Part shown: in pieces, positions 62,835 to 64,000 of the stretch
How the letters are laid out: each line of letters opens with the position of its first letter
Numbering within the stretch: position 1 is the stretch's first letter
Source of the DNA: Nitrobacteraceae bacterium AZCC 2146
Lineage (GTDB): Bacteria; Pseudomonadota; Alphaproteobacteria; Rhizobiales; Xanthobacteraceae
Length of the DNA: 64,000 bases
Reading direction: 5' to 3'
Assembly: GCA_036924855.1 (NCBI GenBank)
Contig: JBAGRP010000001.1
Location: 186,001 to 250,000 of the forward strand
Position numbers and translations under genes: made by a program
The notes under the pieces: model-generated
Seen by the model: only the letters and a program-made list of their open reading frames with translations
Databases searched by the model: none
Told to the model about the DNA's origin: nothing

Positions 62835-64000
62835 CTAATGGTTATGTCGCGCGGTGCCGACGCGGCCGGCGATATCGTGGTAACGAGTCGCAAGCTCAAG
62901 GCAGGCGCCGGTAGCCTGTTGGCCGACGGTCGAGCGATACAGCTCCTGCCACGGCGTCTGGTGCGCCGGATACTTGAAGCCGCCGGCCGCTTTCAGCTCG
63001 GCGCGACGCTTCTTCAACTCCTCGTCGGAGATCAGGATATTCGCGCTGCCCTTGTTGAGGTCGATGCGGACCTGATCGCCGGTCTTCAAAATCGCCAGCC
63101 CGCCATCGGCGGCGGCTTCCGGCGTGGCATTCAGGATCGACGGCGAGCCCGAGGTGCCGGACTGCCGGCCATCGCCGATGCAGGGCAGCGAGTGGATGCC
63201 GCGCTTGATCAGCGCCGCCGGCGGCTGCATGTTCACCACTTCGGCGCCGCCGGGATAGCCGATCGGCCCGGTGCCGCGCACGAACAGGATGCAGTGCTCG
63301 TCGATATTCAATGACTCGTCGTCGATGCGGTCGTGGTAATCCTCCGGCCCCTCGAACACGATGGCGCGGCCTTCGAAGGCGTTGGGGTCTTTCGGATTGA
63401 TCAGATAGCGATCGCGAAACTCCTTCGAGATCACGCTGGTCTTCATGATCGCGGAATCGAACAGGTTGCCGCGCAGCACCAGGAAACCGGCGTCGGCCAC
63501 CAGCGGCTTGTCATAGGTCCAGATCACGTCGGCATCGGGCTTCGGCGCATTGGCGCAGTTCTCGCCCATGGTCCGGCCGTTGACCGTCAGGGCATCTTCG
63601 TGGATGCGTTGGTGCTGCATCAACTCGCGCACCACCGACGGCACGCCGCCGGCGCGATGATATTCCTCGCCGAGATAGAAGCCGGCCGGCTGCATGTTGA
63701 CCAGCAGCGGAATCGAATGACCCACACTCTGCCAGTCGTCGATATCGAGCTCGACGCCGATGTGGCGCGCCAGCGCGTTGATATGGATCGGCGCATTGGT
63801 CGAGCCGCCGATCGCCGAATTGACCACGATGCAGTTCTCGAACGCCTTGCGCGTCAGGATGTCCGAGGGTTTCAGGTCTTCCCACACCATCTCGACGATG
63901 CGAGTGCCCGTTTCGTAGGCAATCTGGCCGCGCTCGCGGTACGGCGCGGGGATCGCGGCGCAGCCGGGCAGGGACATGCCGAGCGCCTCGGCCAGTGAAT
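62835..64000 (-). CDS. IlvD/Edd-family sugar-acid dehydratase (C-terminal part)
   Basis: The last 388 or so codons of an Fe-S dehydratase, open at the right edge. Family landmarks are [54 protein letters not shown] and [20 protein letters not shown]. The last two are diagnostic for the IlvD/Edd superfamily and the sequence style is that of the AraC-type (L-arabonate/L-fuconate/D-xylonate) branch rather than IlvD itself. With the two SDR genes it suggests a non-phosphorylative sugar-acid route: dehydration to a 2-keto-3-deoxy acid followed by oxidation. Confidence 0.9.
   Translation of the reverse strand, partial: SLAEALGMSLPGCAAIPAPYRERGQIAYETGTRIVEMVWEDLKPSDILTRKAFENCIVVNSAIGGSTNAPIHINALARHIGVELDIDDWQSVGHSIPLLVNMQPAGFYLGEEYHRAGGVPSVVRELMQHQRIHEDALTVNGRTMGENCANAPKPDADVIWTYDKPLVADAGFLVLRGNLFDSAIMKTSVISKEFRDRYLINPKDPNAFEGRAIVFEGPEDYHDRIDDESLNIDEHCILFVRGTGPIGYPGGAEVVNMQPPAALIKRGIHSLPCIGDGRQSGTSGSPSILNATPEAAADGGLAILKTGDQVRIDLNKGSANILISDEELKKRRAELKAAGGFKYPAHQTPWQELYRSTVGQQATGACLELATRYHDIAGRVGTARHNH

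Overview
The window looks like chromosome of a GC-rich alphaproteobacterium of the Nitrobacteraceae (Bradyrhizobium / Rhodopseudomonas / Tardiphaga type). This is inferred from gene content (DUF2336 and PilZ proteins, a PiuC-TonB-ExbBD iron locus, an AraC-type IlvD/Edd dehydratase), codon use, and intergenic palindromes whose ends read GTCATTCC...GGAATGAC. No rRNA is present. One tRNA gene is present (tRNA-Gln, CUG).

Region by region: (1) 1-6.1 kb, a peptide-type ABC transporter (ATPase divergent from two permeases and a binding protein), a GATase1-like protein, HpxZ and a ribokinase-family kinase, probably one catabolic locus. (2) 6.1-18.1 kb, accessory DNA: an orphan coiled-coil protein, a 20-base relic of a tRNA-Ser 3' end, an MFS/LysR pair, the 3' stub of a tyrosine integrase, a LysR regulator facing a serine hydrolase / NmrA-like / aldo-keto reductase cluster, and decayed fragments (LprI-like, alpha/beta hydrolase, TOPRIM-like). 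(3) 18.1-36.2 kb, the centrepiece: a 4208-residue VCBS/RTX-type surface protein with 24 consecutive identical 324-bp units and four 432-bp units. It is followed by its probable type I secretion ABC exporter, which carries two tandem C39-like domains, an HlyD-type adaptor, and a TPR protein with a glycosyltransferase-like domain. (4) 36.2-40.2 kb, an IS5-family fragment, DUF2336, a 43-residue membrane peptide and PilZ genes, and a beta-mannosidase stub. (5) 40.3-43.3 kb, a divergent pair of cell-wall enzymes (M15 peptidase and L,D-transpeptidase). (6) 43.3-44.5 kb, a frameshifted integrase, a MITE-like inverted-repeat pair and tRNA-Gln. (7) 45-50 kb, chemoreceptor, CheR, PilZ-like protein, receiver protein, a Crp-type pseudogene and a spermidine-synthase-like protein. 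(8) 50-55 kb, an RND efflux pump. (9) 55.3-60.8 kb, a complete siderophore import set: TonB-dependent receptor, PiuC, ExbB, ExbD and TonB. (10) 61-64 kb, two SDR dehydrogenases and an IlvD/Edd dehydratase, probably for non-phosphorylative sugar-acid breakdown.

The most notable system is the 18.1-36.2 kb secretion locus. It combines a size-variable giant adhesin, a dedicated exporter with a duplicated substrate-recognition domain, and a candidate modifying enzyme. Products that look c-di-GMP-related are encoded just downstream. The array units are identical at base level and a multiple of three long, so recombination could change adhesin length without breaking the frame. No outer-membrane TolC-type partner lies inside the window.
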